From Ancylostoma caninum (taxonomy: Eukaryota > Nematoda > Chromadorea > Rhabditida > Ancylostomatidae), in NCBI GenBank assembly GCA_037903475.1, contig JBAJFG010000180.1, positions 434,001-498,000 on the forward strand: a stretch of DNA of 64,000 bases. Direction: 5' to 3'. Positions 1-11,203 of this stretch are shown piece after piece (the stretch's first letter is position 1; every line of letters begins with the position of its first letter). The translations under genes and the position numbers were made by a program. The notes under the pieces were generated by a model. The model had not been told where the DNA came from, made no database searches, and worked only from the letters and a program-made list of their open reading frames with translations.

Positions 1-1
1 C

Positions 2-813
2 TTGGAAGTTTCGCAGAGATTCGACGTAAAATTTTGGTTCCCTGAGAATCTCACATTCCAAGAGGCTTTAGGAATCGACAGGGCAAACCTTGCTCAGGAA
101 AAGAATGAGTATGAAAATGACGCTGTCATTGGGCCTTCTGAAGGGACCCCCACAACAAGAAAAATTTAACTGTTTTTGATTAGTGATGGACTTCGTGAGA
201 TTATCAGTATGGCATGGAATCCGAACACTCACGACGATATGCTTATAGCACGGGTACTCTCTTTAGAGCATTGTTTCGGAACTGAAGGAAAGAATGTGGT
301 GTGCGTATCGATACGAGCGTGGCGACGAACCATTAGAAAGTGGTTGATGCACAACATCTTGGAGAGATGTTTCATGAGGCGTGGAGAATCTCACCCCGAA
401 TGTCTTCAACGCATTACTCCAGCACTGTACTGGTATAGTGCACTATCAAGTGTTTAAGCACACAACGTCTGTACTCAAAACTCCACCAAGCTAGCCCTCA
501 AATTTTTGACCAGAAATAGGGTCGTTTTAGCTATCGCAAAATGTTCGACAATGACTTAGCGAAAGTGTTGCGTGGTTACAATCGAAGGTCGACTAAGTTT
601 GGAAGGTTGCAATATTCCCCACGAATGCAAATGTGTCGTCGAATACTTCGAGTGCAACTTTTCAGAAGCATCCATCATCATTGATTTGTCTCTACTGTTA
701 CGAAAACCACTTCAGACACTTAGATTTTAGCACGTTTTTGAATTTCGCGCCGCCTTAGCGTTGGTCCATGGGGCGCGCCGCACGCAGACAGATGTAGATT
801 TAGATACGAGTTA
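2..813 (+). repeat. Left arm of a fold-back repeat
   Basis: This arm is inverted-complementary to 5195-5710. Bases 2-60 pair with 5651-5710, and about 350-813 pair with 5195-5650. Left bases 61-350 have no partner, so the right copy carries a deletion or the left an insertion. The shared sequence includes TTGGAAGTTTCGCAGAG at the outer end and AGATGTAGATTTAGATACGAG at the inner end. No transposase is visible between the arms. It may be a fold-back transposon or an inverted duplication, and the left end could continue beyond the window. The short open frame at 176-457 lies inside this repeat and I treat it as non-coding. Confidence 0.75.
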
Positions 814-821
814 GCCTCGCG

Positions 822-1500
822 GCTGCAGAATCGTGGTGCGACCTAGTTGACCCTCTCAATTAGAGCATGCCCTTGCCGAATCTCTCGTCTAGGTCCCGCC
901 ACGATTCTGCGGTCACGGAATCCGTCTATCTTTTTGATAAGGACTATAAGTTTGGGCTGGTTTTTCAAGCACTTCTAGCAGATGGTATATATCTTCTATA
1001 CTGCCTTCAAACTTTATGGAAATTCATGAAATGTTTACATTATGAGAGTCCATCAAAATTTCTTATTTGGTGGCTTCTATTCTAAAATTTCAAAAGAACT
1101 TTTCCTATGAAAGTTGTTTTCCTACTAATCTTGTACCGTAACTCAACAATATTTGCCTCATCTGTTTTATTTTCTCTAAACTCGGCATGACGGCTCCGCT
1201 TCCCCACGGATAGAAATCTGTGAGAAGTGCGCTCTCACATTACCGAAAGGAAACCTGTTAGAACCAGTGTTAGCGATGAACAAACTTGTCTGATGTTAAT
1301 ACGTTTACACTGGGTAATTTCAATGATGCATGCGGCCTTGTAAGCAGTGTTCATAATAGTGTATACAGTATTTTTTGCAGTTATTGCAGTGGTTATTTTT
1401 GTTTTTTCTTCATTTTTTTCCATTTCTAATAGATCCTTTAAAGTTTGACATTCTGTATTGATTTTAAAGGTGGTGTCCGTCACTTGCATGTTCAAGGATG
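822..1500. other. Unassigned interval with one short hairpin
   Basis: A hairpin is visible: GCAGAATCGTGG near 826 pairs with the CCACGATTCTGC segment near 899. Otherwise the interval is AT-rich with no recognised gene, terminal repeat or tandem structure. Confidence 0.4.
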
Positions 1501-1514
1501 GCTTCGTAGAATCT

Positions 1515-1925
1515 CAGGCACTTCCAGAGGACCGCCCGCTCACCCTTCCATATTTTAGAGGACCACCCGCGCATCCCTTTTCATGTATCTTACCTGACCA
1601 GCAGTGCATCCCTCCTCATCTTAGCGGACCGGCCGCGCTACCTATTTTGTGGGCGGAGCGGCTATGATAGTGGGCATCATTCTTTCAAAGATGGTGGTGG
1701 TGTTTCATTCTCACCCTACTCCGAACTTTTATAGCACGGTGGGCCCATCATTATCCCATGGTGGACCCTCACCCGAAGGTTGGTCCACCGTTATCCCCCG
1801 TTAATCTCCTAGTTATCCCACTTTTATAGGGTCCGCCTCCACTTATCCCACCGTTAGCCCACCATTGTGATCAATCCCACGGAGGGCCGACCATTTCCCC
1901 ACTGTGGCCCCTCCAAACTCGTCCA
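1515..1925. repeat. Degenerate short-unit tandem repeats
   Basis: Two blocks of imperfect repeats are seen. At about 1515-1660 a GGACC-GCCCGC/CACCC-type unit recurs three times. At about 1735-1925 the phrase TTATCCCA with GGTGGGCCCACC-like segments recurs many times. The second phrase recurs at 4105-4205, partly inverted (CCATGGGATAACGGTGGGCC). The units are too diverged to fix a period by eye. The short open frames across the blocks look like by-products. Confidence 0.5.
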
Positions 1926-2313
1926 TCCCACGATGGAACTTCCAATTACCCCCTGTGGCGACTGATTTGGCGGATGGTGGCGCCTTAGACTCTTGGACTA
2001 ATATTGTCCGAATGCACAGTAAATGCGATGGTTCAGTGGATAATGTATTTATTACTTACTGTACAGGAGATGAGCAATACAAGGAGAATAGTGAGTAAAG
2101 TGCGCCTCGTAGGGCTTACAACATCATTCTGCCTAGGAACAAGTATCTCTAGCCCGAGATGGGTCAGCTCCGCCCCCTCCACAGGAGGTACAGTATCGGC
2201 GGCAAACATGAATACTACAAGGATCATCGATCTGTCGATGATACCCCCCCCCCCCCGTAATATTTGAAAATTTCATTGGAACAATATCACTCCAATCACC
2301 ATGTAAATGAAAT

Positions 2314-2811
2314 GTGCTTCCTGTTTTAGAGTACTGTAGCCCCGTTTGGAGCCCTTACCGGGTGCGAGAGATTGAAAAGATTGAAAAGGTTCAAAAAACT
2401 TTCACTAGGATCTTATACTATCGTGTCTTTCCAAGCTCTCGCTATCCCCAGGCTCTTCCATCGTACAGAGTTCGCTTACAGGAGTTGAACTTGAAAAGTT
2501 TGTATTACAGAAGAGTACAGGCCGACTTGATTTTAGCTTTCAAGATCCTTAAAGGCGAGCTTCGACTAAAGCCCTCCCGATTTTAGACATTCAGACCTTC
2601 TTTCGGTCGTCGCGGTGCTGTTTGCTTTTCTTCCCCAAAACTGGGGAATTTTAACCGGTGCCTCCAGCTGAATAATTTTGCGTTTAGAACATGCAAGTGG
2701 TTGCAGCAGTTGCCATCAGCCTTCCTCGGACTTGAAAACTCGAATCGCTTCAAACGGGCCTTGCGGAGAGTAAATATTCTGCAGTTACTTGAGCTGTCAG
2801 ATGTGAAGTGA
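2314..2811 (+). pseudogene. C-terminal part of a non-LTR retrotransposon reverse transcriptase
   Basis: The frame opens into VLPVLEYCSPVWSPYR, then IEKIEKVQKTFTR, then SYRVRLQELNLKSLYYRR. This is the post-RT C-terminal region typical of CR1/jockey-type LINE ORF2 proteins (the VRPxLEYASPVW motif followed by the thumb-like region). A TAG at 2584-2586 interrupts the frame. Beyond it the same frame continues through FNRCLQLNNFAF and NRFKRALRRVN to a TGA near 2809. Catalytic RT motifs (FxDD) are absent, so the copy is 5'-truncated. Family assignment is from motif memory only; the clade is uncertain. Confidence 0.8.
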
Positions 2812-3660
2812 CATTTCCAAATCTCTTTGTCGTGCTAATGTGATTCATTGAACATTGCCACTTTCCTCTAGCTTTTGCTTGTATTTACGGCTATCTAGTT
2901 TCTCGCAAGTGAGTTTCGCTCTAACAAGTTCAGTTATTATCAAGAGTTTGCAGCTTTTCTCCCCTTCTCTATTCATTCTGACATGCTTCACTAATTGTGG
3001 AGTTAGGTTTGGGTATTCTTACGGCGAGGTTTGGGTATTCTTACGGCGATATAGAGTTTTTTCTTACATCGGATTGGGGAGGGACTACCCTGGTGCAGGT
3101 GATGCATTTGCTTGCGTAGCTGTGAATCCTTAACAATCCCCGAATACGTTTCTCGAACGATGTTTTCCGATGAGGATCAGTCCTAGGAGTGAGTAGTCGC
3201 TTTCACCCGACATGTCGGTTGCGCGGGGTTAGCCAGTATACCCGTTTGTCGAACTGCCGGCTTGTTCCTATGACTCTACTCGAGAATGAGGGCATCTTGC
3301 TGGCTGGTGTGGGTGACTGCTACCAAAGGTCCTGGACCGATCCTCACAGACTCCTATACTGTACAACGGAACAGTCTGTCCCTTTACATGCTCGGGCTAC
3401 CACCGTTTCCGGGGAATTTTCGAATTTTAGCCAAAGTTATTACTCTTTATCACTCTTTCCTGAACCTAACTCCCCACCCTACATTTCTGATTACTGGATG
3501 CTATCTTGTTCAGTGGGAGTCTCTGTTTTTTTTTTTTAAATCTGTTCTTGTTGTTTTTTTTTGTTTTTTTTTTTCCTCTACGGTTTTATCTCGCAGACCA
3601 AGATTCCTGAGGTTGTGGCGCGCCTACGGGCGTATTAAATAAATAAATAAATAAATAAAT
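2812..3660 (+). mobile_element. Probable LINE 3' UTR and (AAAT)n tail
   Basis: The RT relic is followed by about 800 bases without coding content. These include T-rich runs at 3526-3571 and end in GCGCCTACGGGCGTATTAAA followed by five or so TAAA/AAAT units to 3660. A tetranucleotide microsatellite tail directly after a conserved 3' end is typical of CR1-like LINEs. That the whole interval belongs to one element is inferred from position, not shown. Confidence 0.55.
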
Positions 3661-4380
3661 CTTGTGGATCATGTCAGTTCGGGTCACCGCGCATAAGAGT
3701 GCTGTCAAGGCGGCCCTTCTAATCATGAAAACTAGACAATTTTTCGCCTTCATTGGATTTTCCATTGTTAACTTGAAGTGTAAACCAAGCTAAAGCACGT
3801 AGCACTGCGATTGGGCACCCGTTTTGGACAACGTTTTGCAATAGTGAAGAAGGAAAACAGAGTTGGTTGGATATGGACATGACATCGACTACTGGGTCGT
3901 GGGTTGTCTGCATCAAGTAGATCCCGCAACTCCCAATACCCTGCGAGGGCGTGGAAGGCGTCATTTGCATGAGCTGCTCGGTTTCCACGCAGCCCTGAAA
4001 TCTCCTTTCTCCCTCGATTTGTTCATAAATCTACTGAAAATAAGCTCGGGAATTCCCGCTCATACCACGAAAATCCCTCAATTTGCCCACGGAAGCCCCC
4101 CGGTAATACCATGGCGGGTCCACCAATGGCCCATGGTGGCTCCACCGTTAACCCATGGTTGATATTCGGCATGTGAACCATGGGATAACGGTGGGCCCAC
4201 CGTGGTATGTACGAAAGCTCAGAGTAAGAAATGCTGAAGACTGTGCAGTGCACAAGTTTGCTCACGAATTTGGTTTTCGCTACACTGACATTCCAAGAGT
4301 TGTGCTCGTTCTAAAGCTTAGCAGGTAAGGTTCTGCGTTCTATAAATTGATGAAGAACTATCGTCGTTGCCACCACGGAA
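3661..4380. other. No gene seen; carries part of a degenerate GGTGGGCC repeat
   Basis: At 4095-4205 the CCATGG/GGTGGGCCCACC phrases of the 1.7-1.9 kb block reappear in mixed orientation. The rest of the interval shows nothing I recognise. Confidence 0.35.
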
Positions 4381-4384
4381 CAAA

Positions 4385-4500
4385 CGTGTGCAGCAGCACG
4401 GCCACGGCGAAGGCCGCCGCGCATCACCGCCGCGAGGTTGCTGCGAGCGACGTGGCTGGCGTTTTGCCAGCCTCGCCAGCACGCGGCTGATTCACTGATT
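4385..4500. other. GC-rich island with short inverted repeats
   Basis: This is a dense GC patch in an otherwise AT-rich area, rich in GCCGCG and GCGAGG words. GGCTGGC at about 4450 faces GCCAGCC at about 4468. It resembles the GC-rich core of small inverted-repeat elements seen elsewhere in the window (44.3-44.6 kb). No terminal repeat could be delimited. Confidence 0.3.
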
Positions 4501-5194
4501 GACTAGTGGCCCCGTAAGTCACTTTAGTGTGTCACGTTCTGGAAACTGTGACTGCATCTCTGTGATTGCTCTGTGTGATTGCTCAGTGTGATTTTATTGT
4601 GCCATCCAACTCACTGTGTAGAATTCATTTCCTGAACTGGTCCTACGCTTCTTAACATTGTTCCAACATGAATTATTCACTTGGTAAAGGAACAAAACAA
4701 ATACATAATACAGGGAGCGTCAATCATGATCACTATTCCCGCAGCCTGGAGCGCCGCAGTACCCACGCGACACTGACGAGCCGCACTCGAAATCCAGAGT
4801 ATCCAGCAACGCCACGTAGTTGGCACCACCTACGTGGCTCTCGTTTAGACGTACTCACGCTTTAGGCAGTGGGAGTACTGATCGTGATTGATGTCGCCTG
4901 TACATGCACTCATGTTAGTATTGTATACCTCCGCATAAGACTACCACATCCATGTAAATCAAACCGAACCAATTCAGACGATTTTCTTTTCGAATTTTTC
5001 AGTGGAGACCGACGCCAAAACGGTTATTGTGAGAAAGAAGATAGACTTCAAGACATCTATATTAACTACAGTGACTAATTTCTCCATTAAAGACTTTCAC
5101 CGATAAGAAAGGTTCAATAATACCTATTTGGAAATGTTCCAAGTAAAGGTTACATTATCACTTCTTCTATATAATAACATAAGCCATTGCCTCG
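4501..5194. other. No recognisable feature
   Basis: No terminal repeats, tandem arrays or family motifs were seen. Short open frames at 4668-4865 and 4869-5078 lack splice context or motifs. Confidence 0.3.
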
Positions 5195-5710
5195 TAACTC
5201 GTATCTAAATCTACATCTGTCTGCGTGCGGCGCGCCCCATAGACCAACGCTAGGCGGCGCGAAATTCAAAAACGTGCTAAAATCTAAGTGTCTGAAGTGG
5301 TTTTCGTAACAGTAGAGACAAATCAATGATGATGGATGCTTCTGAAGAGTTGCACTCGAAGTATTCGACGACACATTTGCATTCGTGGGGAATATTGCAA
5401 CCTTCCAAACTTAGTCGACCTTCGATTGTAACCACGCAACACTTTCGCTAAGTCGTTGTCGAACATTTTGCGATAGCTAAAACGACCCTATTTCTGGTCA
5501 AAAATTTGAGGGCTAGCTTGGTGGAGTTTTGAGTACACACGTGGTGTGCTTAAACACTTGATAGCCAATACAGTGCTGGAGTAATGCGTTGAAGACATTC
5601 GGGGTGAGATTCTCCACGCCTCATGAAACATCTCTCCAAGATGTTGCCTATTGGAATGTGAGATTCTCAGGAAACCAAAATCTTACGTCGAATCTCTGCG
5701 AAACTTCCAA
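5195..5710 (-). repeat. Right arm of the fold-back repeat
   Basis: This is the reverse complement of most of 2-813 with a few scattered differences, and it lacks the equivalent of 61-350. The outer end is CTCTGCGAAACTTCCAA at 5694-5710. Confidence 0.75.
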
Positions 5711-6345
5711 AAAGTGTGGATGTACAGTCCAACACTGGTGAACGGTGAATACTGGTGAAAGACTGGTACGCGGCCATTTTCACTTAATATCAACATGCTT
5801 GATGGTGCACAACCACGTCGTATACCTTCAGTCTGTGGATGCACCAGTATTCACCCGTTTCGACGGCTGTATAATGGCATAATCAATGAACGAGGCTTCG
5901 AAAAAATTCTCGATGATTTGTTTAGGTTGACGGGTCAGTTAATTGGAAGGGATCGGATACAGATGTGGGGAAAGTTAGTCACTAACGCCATCTAACCGCT
6001 TTGCTATCTTGTGATGTTCAGCTACATGTAAAACTAAAGAGCGCATCTCTTGATAGTCAAACGACCACAGAAACCAAACCTCAGCCTTCCACTGTTTTTC
6101 AAACCAATATTTAACTGAAAGGGAACATCTTACTGGAGCAACCAACTCTAAATAACTTGAGCAAAAAATCAAGTGCAAACGCTCGAAGGTGTAAATCGTA
6201 TTCAGTGGAAAAGGAGGTCATACATTCGTCAAACAATGTTACTAGAGAGTTATCCTTTCTTCCTCGCTTTTACAATCCTTCGGCAGTCATTCTTTACTCA
6301 GTTCTGCAAGGAAACTAAACCGTTGCGACACAATCGTTACCGGGA
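5711..6345. other. No recognisable feature
   Basis: Ordinary AT-rich sequence. No tandem, inverted or coding signal could be supported. Confidence 0.3.
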
Positions 6346-6428
6346 TTTGAATTTCGCGGGGCGTTAGCGCTGGTCCATGGGGCGCGCCGCGCGCAGACAG
6401 ATGTAGATTTAGATACGAGTTTGCCTCG
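6346..6428 (+). repeat. Third, partial copy of the 0.7-0.8 kb repeat
   Basis: TTTGAATTTCGCG, GGTCCATGGGGCGCGCCG and GATGTAGATTTAGATACGAG appear in the same order and orientation as at about 735-813. This shows that the inner end of the fold-back arms exists as an independent dispersed unit. Confidence 0.7.
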
Positions 6429-6689
6429 TAACACTCTTCTTCTACGCTACAATGAAATCAGTAGATTTTTGGAATGGGCAAATTCTCAACAGAATTACGC
6501 TTGAATATCTTGAACACACTTTCACACTGTTAACTGTGCGCTCACCATAAACACAGAAAGGGACGATCCTACGCCCACAAACTAATAGTGGTACCCGATA
6601 GTGGAATCATTTTCGGAACAAAAACGAGTCGACGCCGGAGCTTGCGGGATAAGATCGGGATGTTGCGGGACAAAAACTCTCATTTTTGG

Positions 6690-6721
6690 ATGACTCCCGC
6701 TCACCCTCGAGCGGGAGTCAT
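6690..6721. repeat. Perfect 12-bp stem hairpin
   Basis: ATGACTCCCGCT and AGCGGGAGTCAT are exact reverse complements separated by eight bases. The function is unknown. There is no U-tract after it and no adjacent gene. Confidence 0.7.
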
Positions 6722-6887
6722 CATTTTGTCAGAAGGGACTTCCGCACAAATGTCTGAGTAATAGAATCGAATGAAGATCGAATGCAGCGAGATCTGTGAC
6801 TCACCTAGGATTCTAAGCTCGAAAAAGGAAGAGAACCACGGGGTTGGTGAGATAGGTACATGGGTAAGGGCGCAAGTTATTGCCTAT

Positions 6888-7027
6888 AGCTACATTTATA
6901 TGGGAGTCCGATCCGGTCGTGGAACCAAATATACGTATTGATCTTCGTCGGATGGATTCGGATAAGAATCGACACGTATCTTTTCCTATCCGACCGGATC
7001 GGACTCCGACGCACTATAAATGTAGCT
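6888..7027. repeat. Small palindromic element, about 140 bp
   Basis: AGCTACATTTATA plus GAGTCCGATCCGGTCG on the left pairs with CGACCGGATCGGACTC and TATAAATGTAGCT on the right, with a loop of roughly 75 bases. Its size and symmetry fit a miniature inverted-repeat element. No target duplication was identified. Confidence 0.55.
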
Positions 7028-7049
7028 TATGCTTTCCCCCTGAGCCTAG

Positions 7050-7330
7050 GAAAGGGAGGTGATCCACGGGGTTGGCGAGATACATGGGGTGGATGCTCAA
7101 GTTATTGCCCAGGCTTTCCCGTGAGAAGGGAGGTGATCCACGGGGTTGGCGAGATACATGGGGTGGGTGCGCAAGTTATTGCTCAGGCTTTTGCCTAAGC
7201 TTAGGAAAGGAAGGTGGTCCAGGGGGTTGACGAGATACATGGGGTGCTCATGTTATTGCCCAGGCTTTTACCTGAACTTAGAAAAGGTCCACGGGGTTGG
7301 TGAGGTACATTTTGTGGGTGTGCAACCTAC
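7050..7330 (+). repeat. Tandem repeat with a 70-80 bp unit, about four copies
   Basis: The phrase GATCCACGGGGTTGGCGAGA and its variants start near 7061, 7135, 7215 and 7285, each followed by ATACATGGGG and then AAGTTATTGCCCAGGC. A further diverged unit lies near 6836. The open frame at 7146-7595 runs through it and is not evidence of a gene. Confidence 0.8.
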
Positions 7331-7526
7331 AGGCCAGTCAATTGCTAAGTTCGAGATCGGTCTCCAACATCAGCGACGGTCATTCTCCAAACTTGGCGAT
7401 CGTCCTCCGATAAATTCGGCGCCCGCTGCTACGCCTCGCCCACGATCGATAGGCACCATTGTTACAGTCGCCACGCATTGTGCTACACTCCACGTGGAGA
7501 GCAGCGCCAGTGTAACCCGTTACTAC

Positions 7527-7660
7527 TCATTCGCCTATGGTCTGAAAGCTCTCACGAAACCTAGATACCCGAGTGTGCACATAAAGTTCATCTAATGGAA
7601 TTGCTGCAACAACGTAGAGTCTATCCGAAACGACGAGTCCCCTCAGCCGGCCGGAAACGT
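7527..7660 (-). other. Short segment related to an exon-like block at 11.45 kb
   Basis: On the minus strand the peptide RLRGLVVSDRLYVVAAIPLD is read. About 26 of 30 nucleotides match the + strand at about 11457-11486, which reads LRGLIVSDRL before a stop. This suggests a shared gene or element fragment. No known domain was recognised. Confidence 0.35.
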
Positions 7661-7718
7661 CGAGGAGGCGCGCATGCGGCGCGGCCGTCTTGGCAGCGGA
7701 TTTCTTTTCCGAATATAT

Positions 7719-8204
7719 CACTATATAGTAAAACTCATCTGTTTGTGTGTTTGTCTGTAGTCGCTTATATCTCACGATCCAGAGGACAAACACACATGAA
7801 ACCTATACCGTTCGACTCAGAATTGTGCCCTCCTGTGCAATGTCAGGGTCTTTTGCCGTTTCCGAGAAAAACGATTTTATCGATTTTTGGCCCCCTATCC
7901 CCATCACTATATAGTAAAACTCATCTGTTTGTGTGTTTGTCTGTAATCGCTTATATCTCACGATCCAGAGGACAAACACACATGAAACCTATACCGTTCG
8001 ACTCAGAATTGTGCCCTCCTGTGCAACGTCAGGGTCTTTTGCCGTTTCCGAGAAGAACGATTTTATCGATTTTTGGCCCCCTATCCCCATCACTATATAG
8101 TAAAACTCATCTGTTTGTGTGTTTGTCTGTAATCGCTTATATCTCACGATCCAGAGGACAAACACACATGAAACCTATACCGTTCGACTCAGAATTGTGC
8201 CCTA
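7719..8204 (+). repeat. Three direct repeats, 186-bp unit (last partial)
   Basis: Units begin with CACTATATAGTAAAACTCAT at 7719, 7905 and 8091. They run through ATCTCACGATCCAGAGGACA and ATGAAACCTATACCGTTCGA to GATTTTATCGATTTTTGG. The third stops in a TA tract at about 8205. Only a few substitutions separate the units. The 246-codon frame at 7595-8335 is open because 186 is a multiple of three. A fragment of the unit (GTTCGACTCAGAATTGTGCC, inverted) recurs near 10145. Confidence 0.9.
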
Positions 8205-8221
8205 TATATATATATATATAT

Positions 8222-8498
8222 CAGTGGCGGACGCAGGGGGGGGGGGGGGGGCGCGCCCCCCCCCGAGAATGGGTCGCCAAATTTTCGAAATTACTTTACA
8301 ATACAAATAAAAATCTTGTGTTAGTTTATTTTTAATTGTTTATTTTTATTATTATTTTTAATATATTTTTTATTTATTGTTTATTATTATAATTAATATT
8401 ATTATTAATTTTATTTTCCGTCTGGGTCCCCAAAACGGCGGAGACCCCACTTTTCTTCCCACGCCCCCCCTCCCGCCCACTTTCTGCGTCCGCCACTG
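8222..8498 (+). mobile_element. hAT-type MITE, copy 1
   Basis: The termini are CAGTGGCGGACGCA and its complement TGCGTCCGCCACTG. The interior begins with G/C homopolymer runs, then GAGAATGGGTCGCC, then an AT-rich core, then GTCTGGGTCCCC. No coding sequence is present, so it is non-autonomous. It sits in a TA tract, which hides the target duplication. The hAT assignment rests on the 8-bp duplication of the 35.6-kb copy. Confidence 0.85.
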
Positions 8499-8545
8499 AT
8501 ATATATATATATATATCATGACTTATGATAAAGGGCTTAGTCTGT

Positions 8546-8793
<248 letters not shown>

Positions 8794-8839
8794 GAAATTC
8801 GAGGGCGTGGCCTAGAGTGAAGAAAATGTTCTACACCGG

Positions 8840-9240
8840 GTCCACTGTTGCTGTAGGAGTGCGCCGGCGTCCAAAAGTGGGGAAACGCCTGGAGTCGGGT
8901 CCAACGGTGTGATAAGGGTGCGCCGGCGTCCAAAAGTGGGGAAACGCCTGGAGTCGGGTCCAACGGTGTGATAAGGGTGCGCCGGCGTCCAAAAGTGGGG
9001 AAACGCCTGGAGTCGGGTCCAGCGGTGTGATAAGGGTGCGCCGGCGCCAAAAGTGGGGGGAGACGGGTCCACTGCTGTGACAAGTGTGCGCTGGCGCCCA
9101 AAGTGGGGAAGACGGGTCTACTGCTGTGATAGGGGTGCGCCTGCGCTCAAAAGTGGAGGAGCGCCTGAAAATATAGCTACCGATGCAGGAGGGGTGCGCC
9201 GGTGTCCACTACTCAGGGAAATGTCATGAGTTAGGTCCAT
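8840..9240 (+). repeat. 59-bp minisatellite, array A
   Basis: GTGCGCCGGCGTCC recurs at 8859, 8918, 8977 and 9036, a 59-bp period. The interior reads AAAAGTGGGGAAACGCCTGG then GTCGGGTCCA. The first units are almost identical, and units after about 9050 are diverged and slightly shorter. The unit clearly resembles that of the array at 32.0-32.33 kb. Open frames here (for example 8812-9072 minus) are periodic by-products. Confidence 0.9.
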
Positions 9241-9735
9241 ATTTGTTAAATCGATTCGATGGCGTCTAACATCAATCGTAAAAAAAAACTAGATGTCAGA
9301 CCACTGCGCGGATTAGTATGCAATCCGTGTGAATCCTTCCTCCTTACGTCCTCCCCCGCGTTCTTCTCTTCTCATTTGTTTATGAACACACCGCACCCTC
9401 CACTTTTATATGTTCTAACTGACTCTTATCACTTGACCAGTTATAACAAACAAAGAATGATAGACCATTTTCTGCGGTCAATCCAGGTTGAACCGGTTAT
9501 ATATATAGTTACAAAAAGCTATTTCAGTTGAGCAAATGATAAAATTGCTTCGAGAAGGTTAATCCTCTTTGATAAGTGCATTTTTACATGAGAAAAAGCA
9601 ATGGAAAGGGTGTGGGACACATTATAGCAAAAATGTGGAATAGCTGTGACTTTATTTGAATGAAGAAGGGATGAAGCCATGCGAGCGAAGCGAGCATTAG
9701 GAAAAGTCTGGAAGTCCGGCGTCAGCCGGACGGCC
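9241..9735. other. No recognisable feature
   Basis: Mixed-composition sequence between minisatellite and MITE. At 9679-9720 there are short GCGAAGCGAGC and GTCCGGCGTCAGCCGGAC palindromes. Nothing else was seen. Confidence 0.3.
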
Positions 9736-9740
9736 AGACT

Positions 9741-9784
<44 letters not shown>

Positions 9785-10066
9785 TGGCGGACGCAGAAAG
9801 TGGGCGGGAGGGGGGGCGTGGGAAGAAAAGTGGGGTCTCCGCCGTTTTGGGGACCCAGACGGAAAATAAAATTAATAATAATATTAATTATAATAATAAA
9901 CAATAAATAAAAAATATATTAAAAATAATAATAAAAATAAACAATCAAAAATAAACTAACACAAGATTTTTATTTGTATTGTAAAGTAATTTCGAAAATT
10001 TGGCGACCCATTCTCGGGGGGGGGGGCGCCCCCCCCCCCGCCCCCCCCCCACTGCGTCCGCCACTG
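9741..10066 (-). mobile_element. hAT-type MITE, copy 2 (inverted), preceded by (TA)n
   Basis: The TIRs lie at 9782 and 10066 and the interior is the reverse complement of copy 1 with minor differences. It is flanked on the left by a TA tract (9741-9781) and on the right by another. Copies 1 and 2 face each other across 8499-9781. Confidence 0.85.
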
Positions 10067-10439
10067 ATATATATATATATATATATATTCATGCGAAGCG
10101 CAGCTTCGCCGCGCTTCTCTTAAATGACAATGATTTTTGCAGGGCACAATTCTGAGTCGAACGGTATAGGTTTCATGTGCGAATCTTTTCGTCTACAACG
10201 AGAAAAACAAGGAAGAGTTGTGCTCCGTGACTGAATCCTTGGGGGTCTCTCCGTGTGCAATCAAGAGTTTTGGAAGGGGTTGGGCGGGGAATTTATTTTC
10301 CTATGCAAGACTAGGCGATTACCAATGCAACACAGTTTTAGTACACCTATATATACCAACTTGCTATAGCAACATGATTTAGAGTGCACAAGCATACCGC
10401 TTAACTTCTTCCTGTGAGTGGACGAATGGACGAATAATC
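10067..10439. other. TA tract and short GC hairpin; no gene seen
   Basis: Near 10093, GCGAAGCGCAGCTTCGCCGCGC forms a short imperfect hairpin followed by TGACAATGATTTTTGC. This resembles the hairpin and TGACAGTGATTTTCT phrase at 19.87 and 45.15 kb. The rest is unassigned. Confidence 0.35.
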
Positions 10440-10441
10440 AC

Positions 10442-10884
10442 GGCACTACTCAACTTTACTGGCCCCAAAATCTTCAAAGATTTTTTTGGCTGGGACTTTC
10501 CATAGAGGGGGAGGGGGTTGTCTGAGGTGCTGAGCACGAATATCGTATCCATTTTGCACCATAACCCCATTTTTGCATGGGTTACGGTAGGTGTACGGTA
10601 GGAAATTGAGAGAAAATGCCGATATCGGGTAGAAAACGGAGGTGGCTTGCAAAAATAATGGTGGTTTTCGTCGTCGGCGTCAAAAAACCCCACTACGCAA
10701 CATTTGAAAGGGTTCCTTGAAGTACCATATCTACAGTACATCTACCGTAACCATTAAAAAATGGGGTTATCGTGCAAAATTTATACGATGTTCGTGTTCA
10801 GCACCTTGAAAAACCCCCCTACGTGAAGTTTCAGCCAAAAAGTTTTTTGAAGATTTTGGGGCTATGTAAAGTTGAATAGCGCAA
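10442..10884. mobile_element. Palindromic MITE, same family as 17.8-18.5 kb
   Basis: The left end, CCCCAAAATCTTC with GAGGTGCTGAGCACGAATAT, mirrors the right end, ATTCGTGTTCAGCACCTTG with GAAGATTTTGGGG. Internal blocks TGCACCATAACCCCATTTTT and AAAATGGGGTTATCGTGCA also mirror. The frames on the minus strand across it have no family motifs. Boundaries are approximate. Confidence 0.6.
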
Positions 10885-11195
10885 ATACTCACTCCTTTCC
10901 GAGTGCGCTACGTTTCGATCGATTCTGAGTGAATCATCTGGACACATTTAACGAAAGAATGATGCAAACATCAATTATATACAACAAGTGCTCCGGCTCG
11001 CTTACGGCGAGCTTCGCAACTGTATGCTTCATCCGTTTTGACGGATGGAAAGTAAAGGTAGCTGAGTACCAAGGTCCCGCGAAGCGGGCAAGTGCGAGAC
11101 TCGCCGGAGGCGAGGCGGAGCACTTGTCATCATATATCGGGCAGTTGCTTGTCTTAAGCCGTTTTGAACGTTCCCTTTTTTTTGATAGTGTTTTT
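10885..11195. other. No recognisable feature
   Basis: A GC-rich patch at 10990-11125 holds short GCTCGC/GCGAGC inversions. Nothing further is supported. Confidence 0.3.
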
Positions 11196-11203
11196 TTTTC
11201 AGG

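Noticed and set aside
6690..6721. Transcription terminator
   Set aside because: Hairpin has no T-tract or upstream gene, and bacterial-type termination does not apply here.
7719..8204. CRISPR-like array
   Set aside because: Only three 186-bp direct repeats without distinct spacers, in eukaryotic DNA.
7595..8335. 246-codon frame
   Set aside because: Open because the 186-bp repeat unit is a multiple of three; no family motif.
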